DNA of 64,000 bases. Source: Eleusine coracana subsp. coracana. Taxonomy: Eukaryota; Streptophyta; Magnoliopsida; Poales; Poaceae. Within the stretch, counting starts at the first letter, position 1; the number at the start of each line of letters is the position of its first letter. The translations under genes were made by a program, and so were the position numbers. Location: the NCBI GenBank assembly GCA_032690845.1, contig CM064417.1, forward strand, positions 39,996,432 to 40,060,431, read 5' to 3'. The notes beneath the pieces were generated by a model that saw only the letters and a list, made by a program, of their open reading frames with translations, had not been told where the DNA came from and made no database searches. This document shows positions 1 through 11,630 of this stretch, one piece after another.

Positions 1-1003
1 ATATATTTGACCAACAAAAGGAGCCTCCACGTACACTCTCAATGGCTAGAAATTCCCATGTTAATCGGAGAGAAAAAAGAAAAAATATCCATCACTGTCA
101 CTATAAAAAAAATAGACCAAAATACTCTCATTCATGTTCCTTAATTACCCATCACTACCATTATGAAAAAATTAGACTATAATACCCTCATTCTTGTTAA
201 TTAATTATTCATCATTGCAATTTTTTTTGTCTTTAACGTGAGGTGTCATAGTAATTGTAGTTGAGACAAATGATGGGACTGTACCATTGCCATCCTTTGT
301 GGCTATTATATATATATTTGACCAACAAAATAAGTCTCCACATTCACTCTCAATCGCTAGAAATTTCCACGTTGATCGGAGGAAAAAAGAAAAAGAAAAT
401 TATCCACCACTGTTATTATAAAAAAATTAGACCAAAGTACTCTCATTCATGTTCATTAATTACCCACCACTGCCATTATAGAAAAATTAGACTATAATAC
501 CCTCATTCTTGTTAATTAATTACCCATCATTGCAATTTCTTTTGTTTTCAAGGTGAGGTGCCATTTGTTTTTGGGAATAACCTGGGGTGTCATTGTAATT
601 TTAGTTCATAACAATGGTGGGACCGTACCATTGCCATCCTTTTTGGCTATTATATATATATTTGACCAACAAAAGAAGCCTCTATTGCCTTCCATTCGCT
701 CGCAATCGCTAGAAATTTCCATGTTGATAGGAGAAAAAAAGAAAAAAAAATTACCCATCACTGCCATTATAAAAAATTAGACCAATAAACTCTCATTCAT
801 ATTCATTCATTACCCACACTGGCATTATGAAAAAATTAGACTATAATACCCTCATTCATGTTAATTAATTACCCATAATTGCAATTTCTTTTGTTTTCAA
901 GATGAGATGTCATTTGTTTTTGGGAATAACGTGAGGTGTCATAGTAATTTTAGTTGATAACAATGGTGGGACCGTATCATTGACATTCTTTTTGGCAATT
1001 AAC
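1..1003. repeat. Three tandem copies of an AT-rich 310-345 bp unit
   Basis: Units begin at about 1, 312 and 656, each with the phrase atatatttgaccaacaaaa, and the last fades out near 1003. The periods are therefore about 311 and 344 bp. Each unit contains shorter internal duplications built on 'attacccatcactgccatta' and 'attagactataataccctc', so the array is hierarchical. It is AT-rich with no convincing coding frame; the short ORFs inside it are by-products of the repeat. It lies upstream of a Helitron 3' end in the same orientation and may be internal to that element, but no Helitron 5' end is in the window. Confidence 0.8.
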
Positions 1004-2202
1004 GTGAGGGATTATTTGGAAAAAAAGTATGAGTGAATTAACTATTCTCACACTTCCTTGCTGTGGCTGTTGTGCTATAGTCCATACTCCCATTGCATGA
1101 AGTCATCAATCTGTTAGGTTTTTTTTTTTGTTTTGATGATAAATATGAGTGGATGAAAAATGAAAAAAGAAGTTTTTTAAATTTATTTATACAAGGACTT
1201 CTTTACTCTGGTCCTCCTCCCGTTATCAGGTGTGGTCCCTTATATAATTCTTTCACCCATTTTACCTTGACAGTGGAGTGCCCGTCCGTATGAATACATG
1301 TCATGATTTACTTCTATAAAGTACTAGAAAAAATATAGCACCACCATTAGTGACATGGCAAATTTTCATCCAAGGTGTAACCGACATCCAGAATTCAGCT
1401 CATCAAGATAAAAAAATCAACATGTTATGTTGTTCCTCTTTCTCTTTTTTTATAATAAATGTAATTGAATGAACATAGAAAAAAGAATTCTTTTTTTACT
1501 TTGTACAAACACTTCTTTGTTCTGCCTGTTGTGCCCGAGTTCCCGGGAGTAGTTCCCTAGGTATTTCTTTCCCCTGTTTTCCCTTGGTAATGTAGGGCCT
1601 GTTCTTACGAGTACATGTTGCGAGTGTTTTGTAAATTGCGCCACCATCAATAGCATGGAAAAATTTCATCGAAGGTGTCACCAAAATCGAGAACTCGTTG
1701 ATATAGCTCATTAAGATAAAGAATCGACACAAATGCATAGGTACCCCTTCCTTCTACTGGCATAAGTGTGATGAGATGACAGAAGTTATAAATACCGGCC
1801 TCCAAATTGACAATGGAATGACTTGTACACAAGCTGCATTGCAAACTCCATAGCTATTTATGTATTTGTTATATTTGCAACTAACATGAGGGAATCAATA
1901 ATTAGAAACCAAACATAATTTTACACTTCGATTACGCTAGCACTTACTTGCTCCGGCTGTTCTCCCTCTATTTGTACTCTCGTTACATCACAAATGTTAG
2001 AGTTGTAGATTAGAGATGCTGAAACCACCTAGATAAAAAAATTAGAGTAGAGTTAGTATTGATTGAATATGACGCATTGGATAACTTTATACAGAATAAA
2101 ACTTACATCAGTTGAAAATGGATTGAGAAATTGTGAAATATAGAGGGAATGTCCAAAATTGATCATGATAATAAAAAAGGCTTCATATCAGTAATCTAGA
2201 AC
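1004..2202. other. AT-rich non-coding stretch, probable Helitron interior
   Basis: I see no gene here. The frames are short and lack codon structure or recognisable motifs. Two phrases recur imperfectly (a drawn-out 'tttactctggtcctcc' near 1200 and 'ttgttctgcctgttgtgccc' near 1515), each followed by a similar stretch ending in 'agctcattaagataaa' or 'agctcatcaagataaa', suggesting another degenerate duplication. It is assigned to the Helitron body by position only. Confidence 0.4.
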
Positions 2203-2230
2203 CGCGCAAATGCGCGAGTCATCTTACTAG
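2203..2230 (+). mobile_element. Helitron 3' terminus (hairpin plus CTAG end)
   Basis: A perfect 6-bp stem (CGCGCA, 2203-2208; TGCGCG, 2211-2216) with a 2-base loop is followed after ten bases by CTAG at 2227-2230 and then a T. Helitrons end in a short GC-rich hairpin about 10-12 bp before CTRR and insert between A and T, so hairpin, spacing, terminal CTAG and following T all fit. The tail 'tcatcttactag' matches many grass Helitrons as I remember them. The 5' end (TC) should lie left of the window. No Rep/helicase frame is visible, so this copy is probably non-autonomous. Confidence 0.8.
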
Positions 2231-2437
2231 TTTCATACATGAGATGAACACATCACCCTAATACAATCAACCAATCACATTATCATCCTTGCATCTTATA
2301 TTTAAATGTTTGCATACAACCAAAAAACCAATCAGCATCTTCCGGCGGTGATTGGACAAACATAGAGACGCATCAGCGAGAAGGAACAGAGATCGATAAA
2401 ACGTTTGTCGAACGCCACTCTGCACACCACGTACAAA
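2231..2437. other. 3' flank of the interrupted UGT gene
   Basis: About 200 bp lie between the Helitron end and the UGT stop codon. Read on the minus strand this is the 3' UTR and downstream region of the glycosyltransferase. No clean polyadenylation signal or further gene was seen. The Helitron boundary at 2230/2231 marks where host sequence resumes. Confidence 0.5.
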
Positions 2438-2721
2438 TCAGCACAGCGCGCACGGGGTCTTCGTCCACTTGCCGGCGACGACCTCGAACGCCTTCCGCGA
2501 CGGCCCGTCCGGCGCCCAGGCTTTCGCCACCGCCTCCTGCAGCTCGCGTGCCTTCTCCCGCGCCGTGTCGCCCTTCTCGGCCACCATCAACTCCATCACC
2601 GCGGACGCAATTTCCTCCCGCGACATCACCACTCCCTCATCGTTAATTTCCCCGTGGTTGGTCATCGGCCGCAGCGCCAACCCCACGCACTGGGACAGCA
2701 TCACCGCGCTCATCCTCTGCT
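2438..2721 (-). pseudogene. UDP-glycosyltransferase, 3' part (C-terminal domain end)
   Basis: Minus-strand frame ending in TGA at 2438-2440. It encodes the last 92 residues of a family-1 plant UGT: a QRMSAVMLSQCVGLALRP segment directly after the PSPG box, a SREEIASAV helix, and a C-terminal tail with EKARELQEAV and the usual FEVVAGKW-type ending. It starts abruptly at the left boundary of LTR element 1. Bases 2717-2721 (CTGCT) are one copy of the target-site duplication. The 5' part of the same gene lies at 17532-18719, and skipping the element restores the frame exactly. This part has no stops, so the gene was probably intact until the insertion. Confidence 0.93.
2717..2721. other. Target-site duplication of element 1, left copy (CTGCT)
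   Basis: Five bases directly left of the element's terminal TG, matching 17532-17536 on the right. It lies in the UGT coding sequence (AGCAG on the coding strand, the end of the PSPG box). Confidence 0.95.
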
Positions 2722-5700
2722 TGTCACGGACCCGCCTTACCACGGAGACGGCTCCGTTCCATGATCTCCCTCGGGTGGTGACACGGGCTGTGGCGCCCAA
2801 TAGTATAATACATGACAGAGAAAATCATTACAACAGGAACATAGGTGGAGAAGCAGAGTTTACATAAATCCGAAGTTATATTACAAACCGAAGTTTTGAT
2901 AGAAAAAATTGCGGAAGCGAAAAGTTCGATAATTGTTTCACCAATTCGACGGAATAGCTAAGATACAGTCGCCCTCTCACGGCGACACATAGGGATTATC
3001 CGGCCATAGTAGGTGTCTTGCCCAAGCACCGTACCGGCAAGCAAAGACCTAATCCTCATCTTCATTTGTGCACAGCTCCCACTCGATGTTCCAACAGTCG
3101 GGACGCTGACCCTTCCAATGGAACCTCCCACCACAGTGGCATTCTCCGTCCTGGTCATCTGAAAACCACATAGAGCTACGCCCTGAGTAACTAATTTACT
3201 CAGCAAGACTGACCTGTCAAAATGGCCAACTACAGCCGACGCCTAGACATGCAAAGACTGGGGATAGGGTTTCAATTGCCAGAAAACCAGCCTAGAAGTG
3301 GATCCTTATTTTTCAAGTTTTAGCATCAAGTTGAGTTGTCATGCAGAATAATAAATTTAGTTTGCACTAGAGCTATAACAATCATGGTTGCAATACAATC
3401 TTACAAATTCCAAAACAACAATATTAAACCCACACATCATCTTAATGGCTTCCGACACTGTTCCGTAGCAGCGATCAAGTGGTACTCGTTACTGTGAGGG
3501 GCAGCGACTCGAATCGATTTACATCCTGCAGGAGAAACCTGCTTGCACGACCCATACGCGCTTCCAGGAAGCCGCTTGGAGCAACTTTTCGCTCACGGTA
3601 CCGCAGGGTCTTCCGGGTCCAGACTCCCCCGAGAAGGGTCCCCCAACGCGATGCGCCCCGTGCCGCCATCCGTGGGTGGATTGCTCCCTCCTCTGAGCCC
3701 CAGTTCCACCAAAGAAGGGAGAAGGCTATCTTCAGACCAAGCGATAGTCGTAGCTACGTCGGTTTACTGGGCCCATATCTCCAGCATGCAAACAGTACGT
3801 TCAAACTTGATCCCACAGGCCGGACACAAGGCGTAGCCTTAGGGGACTCGGACGGGGCTACCTCCTTGAGGACAAGCTGTCCTTTCCTTTCCACCTAGAT
3901 GCCCGTCCGGTCTTCATTGTGATTCCATCCACCCTTTCCTTCATCCGACCACGTTCCCCAGTGATAATATTTTCTATCTACGAGTGGTATCCATACCACT
4001 CGATAAACAGTCGTCCTAATTTAAGCAGAGTGACTATCGTCCTGAGGCTAATGATCGGGAAGAGGGACCTACTGCACGCTAGGGTTTCAATCAACTCCTA
4101 TCACTTAATGCACAGGCAAGCTTACATCCCTAGCTAGTGATAGAATAAAAATTTAAAATGGGGTGATGCACCGGGGCTTGCCTTGGTTCTGCTCTTGGTC
4201 AGCTACGGCACCTCCGGCTCCTTCTGGATCCTGCTCCGATCCCGCCTCCACGTGGTTCACGACGTGATCTATATGATGCAAAAGGAAATGCTATGAGAGA
4301 AGATTCATGGCACTTCCTCAATAAATACGTTAAAGTACACTGTTATCGGTGGAATTAAACGAGGTGCGATGATGCGTACAATAGTATATCTTATTGAGTG
4401 GGGCACAGGGTGAGGGCGTTTCGTGTATTTCCTTCATGGACTCCAGTACTTGATCGCCACGACGTCGCACCCAAGTACGGTGTGTCTATGTGTGCCAGGG
4501 TGAAGCTACGTAAGTGATGTCCATGACTAGTAGGTGCTAATTAATTAGTATTTTAGTGTGTCAAGCAAAACCATCGCAAGGTACTAAGTAGCCGTGAACT
4601 AGCCCTAAAGCGGAGCCATTTTTTTTATTAACGGGTAAAATTGCACTCGGGACATAATTTATTAAATTGACATGATTTTGATCTTCAAATGGGCAGGGGT
4701 GATTTATAATAATTAGGTTACACCAGGGTTGATTTAATTGTTAAGTTTCACTATCATGCACCAAGCCAATAACTTCTATTAATTATCATAAGGACAAAGG
4801 CATTAAATTAATTTCAACTAATATACAGAGAATTTCTTTATGAAACTTTTCTAGGGAGACTAAAACTGACAATCCTACTTGGTGACCAATTTGTAATATT
4901 TTATCAGCTCTCTGTAATTAATTATAATTTTATTAGTATTTTTCCTATTTATTTTAACCCTGGTATAAATATTACCATGCATGCGGCATTAGCATTTTTC
5001 TATAACACTACATGACTAGGGAAACTCAGAGAATTTTAGTTTGCTCAAAAGTACCCAATAATGAATTAGTTATGGATTTTTAAGTATTTTCCATATTTAA
5101 TTAAATCCTAACAGTATCATTAACAAGCACTGTGATTTAGCATTTTTTTCCTTATTAGTACAATCTCAGACAAGGCAAACAAAATTTATTTTGCCACAAA
5201 ACTCCTATTATTCAATTTACTGTGCATTTTACCAGTTTAACCTATTTCTGGAAATGATTAAATCGAAAAATCCGATTTTTACTTCGCGGGCCGCAATCCC
5301 GGGAGCCCACGGCGGCCTCGCCCACGGGGAGGTGCTCCTGGGCCAGATTTGGCCCAGGCGGGCACGGCCCAGCGCCCGGCTGGCCCTTTGGCCACCTTTC
5401 TCGAGTCTCGCGCGCGCGCGTGCGCTCGTCGGAGCACGGCGGCGCTGGCCGGGGGCTCACGGCAGCCCGTTGCGGTCCCTGGCTCGAGCTGGTTTTAGAG
5501 GGGAAAACGGTCTACTCAACGTCACGCACCCATCTAGGCGTTCAGGAACCGCCGGCGATGGCCGGGCATGGCCCCGCGACGGTGGCGGAAGCAGGGCAGG
5601 GTTCGGCGACGGCTAGCACGAAAAAGGGAGGGTGGAAAGGCTCAGGATCTTGCCGGAGAGCTTCACCGGAGCACGGAGAAGGGTGTTATCGAGTTTCCCC

Positions 5701-6770
5701 TGCGAGGGGGAGACCGGGGATGCGGTCTCACCGGCGGGGTGGGGGCTGCGGTGGTCGGCGGCGGCCGCAAGCTAAGAATCTAGGGAAGCGGTAGAAGGAT
5801 TCGTCCAATCCGAGTTCAAACGCGTGCACGATCAAGAGGGAGAGCTCCTCGTGAGAGGAATCTGAAGTTGGCTCACCTCGGGGTGGAAGCGGCGCGGCGG
5901 AACAGCTCGGGGTCGATTATCGGTGTCGGGGAAGAACCGGGCCGATCTCCCAACGCCAGCCGCGCGATGCAGAGGGAACAGGTGCAGGTTCGTCGGGTTG
6001 TCTCGGCATTGCTCCGAGAAGCTTGGCTCGGGCTCCGGCGGGCGGTGGCGGCCAGGCGAGACGGGGCAGAGGCGACGGCGGGGGCAGAGGCGACGGGAGA
6101 GAGAGCGAGAGCGAAAGAGTGAATGGGGGGGGGGGGTGCGTTCAGACACGCGACAGAGGGGATGTCCGAACGTGCACGTGGGGCCGTCGATCCGAGGCTT
6201 TGGCCGTTGGCCGTACGCCGGCGACCACGCGGCGCGCGTCGGGCCGGGCAGCGCGGCTGCGGCCGAGTGTGTTTCTTCAGGGTCGCTGACAGGTGGGGTC
6301 CGCGGGGAGTTTTTCTTTTTTATTTCTTTTTTCACTCCTATCAGCCTACTGCATTTGTTATTTTCGATAGAATTAATCCAGAGCTTCTAAAATCAGACCA
6401 AAAATAGGGTAGGCTCCACATAATGTGCTGGTTTTTATAAAAATACTAACTACCAACAGTTCCCACCACAATGTGATCAGGAATTTTATGAACAGAGCTG
6501 GTTTTTAACCATTCTAACATTTATTTGAGGCTTTTAATGATGGATTAAAAATCTGAGAAAATTCTCAAAATTCTAATTGACCATGACCATCAACATATAA
6601 GTTTTGCAGTGGTGACTTTTACTGAAAATTTGGGACTTGCAGTACAAAGGTCATTCAATTGGGTTTGAATTCAATTTGAATTGCAAAATTTAAATTCAAA
6701 TTCTTGGTGTTATGATCTTATGCTGTCTAAGTGATGCCCTTGGGACCCTAATGACACTAGGAGTGTCACA
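2722..6770 (-). repeat. Element 1 LTR, left (3' LTR by coding strand)
   Basis: 4049 bp, TG...CA, paired with 13484-17531. It includes an AT-rich middle (about 4550-5280) and a GC-rich island (about 5280-6300). ORFs in the island are preserved in both LTRs only because the copies are near identical there, and they match nothing I know. The two LTRs differ by about 4% over their first 290 bp (12 differences counted), hardly at all from about 3010 to 5950 (about three substitutions and two length changes), and by roughly 5% over the last 820 bp. A G run lies at 6125-6136. Confidence 0.95.
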
Positions 6771-8898
6771 ACCCTCCCCCCTTAAGGAAATCTCGTCCCG
6801 AGATTAAGGGAGGTGTTGACGGTTTACCTAACTGGTGGCGTAGGAACTCGGGGTAGTGGCTTCGCAGGAACTCTTCAGTTTCCCAAGTAGCTTCTCTGGC
6901 GGTATGGTTGCTCCATTGGACTTTATAGAACTTCAATGTCTTCTTACGTGTCGCTTGCTCCTTCTCGTCTAGCACTCTCACCGGATGCTCGACATAAGTC
7001 AGGTCAGGTTGTAGTTGTTGGGTGCTCTCCAGTGGTATGTCTACCGGTGTTTTCAAACACCTCTTGAGTTGGGACACGTGAAACGTGTCATGCACTCCGG
7101 CGAGTTCCACTGGCAGTTGGAGTCGGTAGGCCACGGGTCCGCATCTCGCGATGATAGTGTAGGGACCAATATAACGGGGTGCTAACTTCCTGCGAATTTC
7201 AAACCGTTGTACACCCTTAGTGGGTGACACTCGGAGGTAGACCATATCGCCGACCCTGAATTCCAACGGGTGGCACCTTTTATCTGTATAACTTTTCTGC
7301 CTGGACTTTGTCACACGTAAGTTGGACTGGATTTCACGCACCTTCTGTTCAGCTTGCTGCACTAGCTCCGGACCAAAGATTATCCTCTCCCCTGATTCTG
7401 ACCAATTCAATGGTGTGCGACAGCGGCGCCCATAGAGAGCCTCGAATGGTGCCATCTGGATGCTTTCCTGGTAACTATTGTTGTAAGCGAATTCTGCCAA
7501 GGGTAGGCACTCATCCCACTTTTTGTTGTGATTCAACACATATGCTCTTAACATGTCTTCCAATATTTGGTTAACTCTTTCCGTTTGAACGTTTGTTTGG
7601 GGGTGGTACGCGAAACCTTTAATCAGCCGGGTGCCCAGTGTCTCGTGCAGCTTCTCCCAAAAGTGTCCCACAAATTGTGAGCCTCGATCGGACACGATCG
7701 TTTTGGGCACTCCGTGCAAACACAGGATTCGCTCAATGTAGAGTTGCGCATACTTTTGTATCTTGAACCGCGTCGACACAGGGATAAAGTGGGTGAATTT
7801 TGTTAATCGGTCCACAATGACCCATATGGAGTCAAATTTATGTGACGTCAACGGTAGACCAACAATGAAATCCATGCTGATATCTTCACATTTCCAAGCT
7901 GGAACACTCAAGGGTTGTAGTAGGCCTGCCTTCTTCAGATGATCGGCCTTGACTCGGCGGCAGGTATCGCACTCTGCAACATAACGTGCTATTTCCCTTT
8001 TCATACGAGTCCACCAATGTTTGGATCTCAAATCATGGTACATTTTGTTGCTGCCCGGATGCATGGAGTACTTTGCCATGTGAGCCTCGTCCAAAATTTT
8101 CTTGCGGAGTTCCAGATCCTTAGAAACCACCAGTCGATTCTTGAACCATAAAACACCTTCTGCGTCTTCTCGAAAGCATTGTACCTTAGCATCACCCTCT
8201 TTTAGTCTCCTGTTGTGATGTGTTATGCATCTATCATTTTGCTGGGCTATCACTATTTTTTCCCGTAAGGTGGGAATTAACGCTAAGTTGTAGAGGGCTC
8301 CGTGGGGTGTTACTTGGACATAATGACCATCTTGGACTTGTGGGCTGACTAGGATGTGGTGGTAGTGAGCCTTGCGGCTTAGGGCGTCAGCCACGACATT
8401 CGTCTTTCCCGGATGGTAATGGACTTCCAACTCGTAATCCTTAATTAATTCAAACCAACGACACTGTCTCATTTTCAGGTGGTCTTGAGTGAAAATATAC
8501 TTCAAGCTTTTGTGGTCAGTGTATATGCGAACTAAATTCCCAAGGAGGTAATGTCTCCACACCTTTAAGGCCAATACCACTGCTGCTAATTCCAGGTCAT
8601 GCACAGGGTAATTCTGCTTGTGCTTCTTCAATTGCCTTGATCCATAAGCAATAACTCTTCCGTCTTGCATCAGCACACATCCCACTCCAATACCCGAAGC
8701 GTCACAATAGACATCGAACGGCTTCCCCAAGTCCGGTTGAGCTAATACTGGGGCCATGGTCAGGTGCCTCTTCAAGGTTTGAAAAGCACCTTCGCAGCTT
8801 TCATCCCATATGAATTTCTTATCCTTCTTAAGCAACTCTGTCATGGGCTTTGCGATTTTGGAGAAATTGGGAATAAAACGGTGGTAATAGCCAGCTAA
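6766..8898 (-). pseudogene. Element 1 pol, second part: RNase H, integrase, chromodomain-like tail
   Basis: This continues the frame of 8899-11319 after one TGA. Domains on the coding strand: RNase H (VYCDASG, then HDLELAAVV, about 8690-8580); integrase zinc-binding region with CDTCRRVK near 7960; catalytic core with SMDFIVGLP (about 7870), VSDRGSQF (about 7690) and TERVNQ (about 7580), giving the D,D,E triad; and a C-terminal stretch with FYKVQWSN and REATWE (about 6900), a chromodomain of the reduced kind seen in Tekay-type chromoviruses. Where relatives have HPQTDGQTER, this copy has an N-V pair, a likely later mutation. Stop TGA at 6766-6768 overlaps the LTR. Confidence 0.92.
6771..6784 (-). 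promoter_or_regulatory. Polypurine tract of element 1
   Basis: On the minus strand TAAGGGGGGAGGGT directly precedes the 3' LTR. This purine run is the expected primer for plus-strand DNA synthesis. It is also translated as the last codons of pol (KGGGL), and the pol stop TGA lies in the first bases of the LTR. Element 2 has almost the same tract at 23547-23560. Confidence 0.9.
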
Positions 8899-11319
8899 TC
8901 ATAGAAAACTGCGTATATGGAACACGGTCTTCGGTGTCTTCCAGTTCAGCACATCTCTTACTTTGCTGGGATCTACCGCGATGTCTTCTTCCGAGACAAT
9001 ATGGCCTAAAAATGGTACTTGCTTCAACCAAAACTCGCACTTGCTAAACTTAGCATATAGCTGGTGCTCCCTTAACCTCTGTAAAACAACACGGAGATGC
9101 TCTGCATGTTCTTCCTCTGACTTCGAGTAGACTAGGATGTCGTCAATGAACACCACCACAAACTTGTCCAACTCGGGCATGAACACTGAGTTCATGAGAT
9201 ACATGAAGTGTACTGGTGCATTTGTCAATCCGAACGACATCACTAAATACTCATATAGACCGTACCGGGTAGAGAAGGCTGTTTTAGGAACGTCTTCGAC
9301 ACGGATTTTAATTTGATGGTAACCCGACCGGAGATCAATCTTGGAGAACACCTTGGCTCCTATCAATTGGTCGAAAAGGATGTCAATACGGGGCAGTGGG
9401 TATTTGTTCTTGACCGTCACCGCATTGAGGGGTCGGTAGTCTACACACAGCCTCAAGGTCTCATCTTTCTTCTTTACGAATAGTGCCGGACAACCACAAG
9501 GCGAGGAGCTTGGTCGAATGAACCCCTTCTCCAGCAGCTCCTTAAGTTGCTCCTTCAACTCAGCTAGTTCCTTAGGCGCCATTTTATACGGCCTTTTGGA
9601 TATAGGCGCCGTCCCTGGCTGAAGCTCAATCTTGAACTCAACATCCCGATCCGGCGGAAGTCCTGGGAGATCGTCAGAGAATACGTTCGGAAATTCCCTA
9701 ACCACTGGAATATCCTTTATTGGTCCGGCGGTGGTGTGGTGAACGCTTGGTGCGACCAGTTCGGGTGGTCGTACTCGGAAGCTTACGCTACCATGGGTGG
9801 GAGAGTTTAGGTGCACAGTGTAGGCGTCTATGTCCAGTATAGCTTTATGTTGCCTCATCCAAGGCATGCCCAGAATAATGTCAATGTTGCATCCATCTAG
9901 GACCATGCACTTAGTAGGATAAACTTTTGATCCTAGGGTTATTGGGAGTTTGTCTATTTCATATAGAGCAGGGGTTTGTCCACCGGCTGATCTAATGGTG
10001 TATCGTGCTTTCATAAGGGTGCGAGGCAGCCGGTACTTATCAACGAAGAACCCACTGACAAAGCTATGAGATGCTCCTGAGTCAAACAGTACTAGTGCAG
10101 GGTGGTCTCGAATAGAGAACATACCAGCAAGGATGGGGCTGTTCTCCGGAATCTCCTCCAGGGTAGTGTTGTTCACTTGCCCAGCACGAACTGGTCCTCG
10201 GTTGTTGCGGTTGTTGTTGGTGTTGTTATTCCTCGGCAGGTTCTGGCCAGTGCTCTTCTTAGGGTGCAGGCACTCCCTTGAGAAATGCCCAAGACAGCCG
10301 CAGTTGTAGCAGGGGAACGATCCGGTCTGGGCGTTCGGCTGCTGGGGTGGGCGAAATCCACCTTGACTCTGCTGCTGGCGCAGTGCCGGGGGTCGCTGCT
10401 GTGCTGGCTGAGGCGGGCGCACAGCAGGTGCCGGTACGGGGGCGGAACGATACCTCTGTCCCGATGGGGTGGTGTACACCATGCGGAACTTCTGTGGGGG
10501 TCCACTGGATGGCCCCATAGCACTTGCGAAGCGCTTCCGTTCTGCCATCACTCTACGATATCCGTCCTCCGCGACGATCACGTTGTTGACAAATTCAGCG
10601 AATGAGCCTCCTATGTTAAGGTTGAGGCGGTCCTGTAGCTCAGCACTTAGTCCCTCCAAGAAACGGTCCTTGCGCTTGGCGGGGATGTCCACTTGTTCTG
10701 GGGCGTACAGCGCCAACCAGTTGAACTCTTCGCAGTATTCCTCGACACTGCGATTGCCCTGCTTTAGAGCAGTGAATTCACGCGCCTTCCTACGGACGAG
10801 CCCCGCAGGGATGTAGTGACCGCAGAACGCATCCTTGAACTCGTCCCACGTAATCTGTCGGTCGGTTCCCACAGAGGTGACATGGTTGGCCCACCATGCC
10901 CCAGCCGCACCATACAGTTGCTGCGCGGCGAACAGGGTCTTCTGCACCGGCGTGCAGTTAAGGAGTCCAAATTTGGACTCGAGCATGCGAAGGAAGTTCT
11001 CTGCCTCCATGGGCTCGGTAGTTGAGCTAAACGTGGGCGACCTAGTGGCGAGGAAACCGGAGTAGGAGCTGTTCTACGGTGCTCCGTCGTGGTGGCCCCT
11101 AGCATTACGGGTTGCTAGGTTCTGTTGTCCCAGCTCCCGCATGAACTCCGCCTACTGTTGCTGGCTCTCCATCATCGTAGCGAAAAACTACGCCATCATC
11201 TACATGGGGTTGGATGGCGGCGGCGATGGTGGAGTCCCTTGCGGAGAGTCAGTCCCCCTAGCCCCGGAACCTTCGGGCTGCTCGCCATGCAGCTCATTGG
11301 TGTTACGGGTGCGCACCAT
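8899..11319 (-). pseudogene. Element 1 gag-protease-reverse transcriptase
   Basis: The original start is probably ATG at 11319 (MVRTRN...), in frame with the rest and matched by element 2's gag start. In-frame TAGs at 11200-11202, 11188-11190, 11152-11154 and 11074-11076 break the N-terminus. The open part begins at 11010 and encodes the gag core (ESKFGLL, WWANHV), a CCHC zinc knuckle (CYNCGCLGHFSREC, about 10268-10311), aspartic protease (LFDSGASHSF, about 10070-10100) and RT with FIDD at about 9139-9150. It ends at TGA 8899-8901, where relatives have Gly (RSFLGLAGYY), so GGA to TGA is likely. Gag and pol share one frame. Confidence 0.92.
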
Positions 11320-11320
11320 T

Positions 11321-11340
11321 CTGAAATGCAAGAATAAGGG
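11321..11340 (-). promoter_or_regulatory. Acceptor-like splice site directly before gag AUG (element 1)
   Basis: On the minus strand a pyrimidine-rich CCCTTATTCTTGCATTTCAG is followed by A and the gag ATG. It fits a plant 3' splice site. Element 2 has CAG, A, ATGGT at its gag start too, although the surrounding sequence differs. With the donor at 13139 it would define an intron of 1819 nt that removes the coiled-coil ORF. Splicing is inferred, not shown. Confidence 0.55.
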
Positions 11341-11630
11341 TCCAATTAGTCTCTTATCCAACAAGAGCATTATAGGTTACCAAAGCAAATAATACAGCAC
11401 ACGGGGCAGCAATTCGATAAACATAATTTTGATGAAGCTGAAATTTTCCAAGTTAACATATTTCTAGTACAAGTCAACAGTTCCACTCTACATAACTCGG
11501 AATATGTAGCCATCGAGTTTGCAAAGGCTAATCACGCGGGTGATCCCCAAAATACAACAACCACGCATGGAGCGTCCCAAAAGCTATCCATCTACCATGC
11601 CCTACAAGCACGACCTAGTCGCGTCTACTA
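11341..11630 (-). other. Spacer between coiled-coil ORF and gag (element 1)
   Basis: No coding potential was seen. It would be the 3' part of the proposed leader intron. It includes an A/T-rich patch near 11400-11480. Confidence 0.5.

Noticed and set aside
1093..1844. Small ORFs on both strands in the AT-rich left region
   Set aside because: Length and composition are as expected by chance, with no motif or conserved partner.
2405..2867. Plus-strand ORFs opposite the UGT 3' part
   Set aside because: Shadow frames of a GC-rich coding sequence on the other strand.
5832..6335. Long minus-strand ORF in the GC-rich LTR island of element 1, repeated at 16596-17096
   Set aside because: It recurs only because the LTRs are copies. 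The residues are low-complexity Pro/Arg/Ser, no domain is visible, and element 2's LTR island does not keep the frame.
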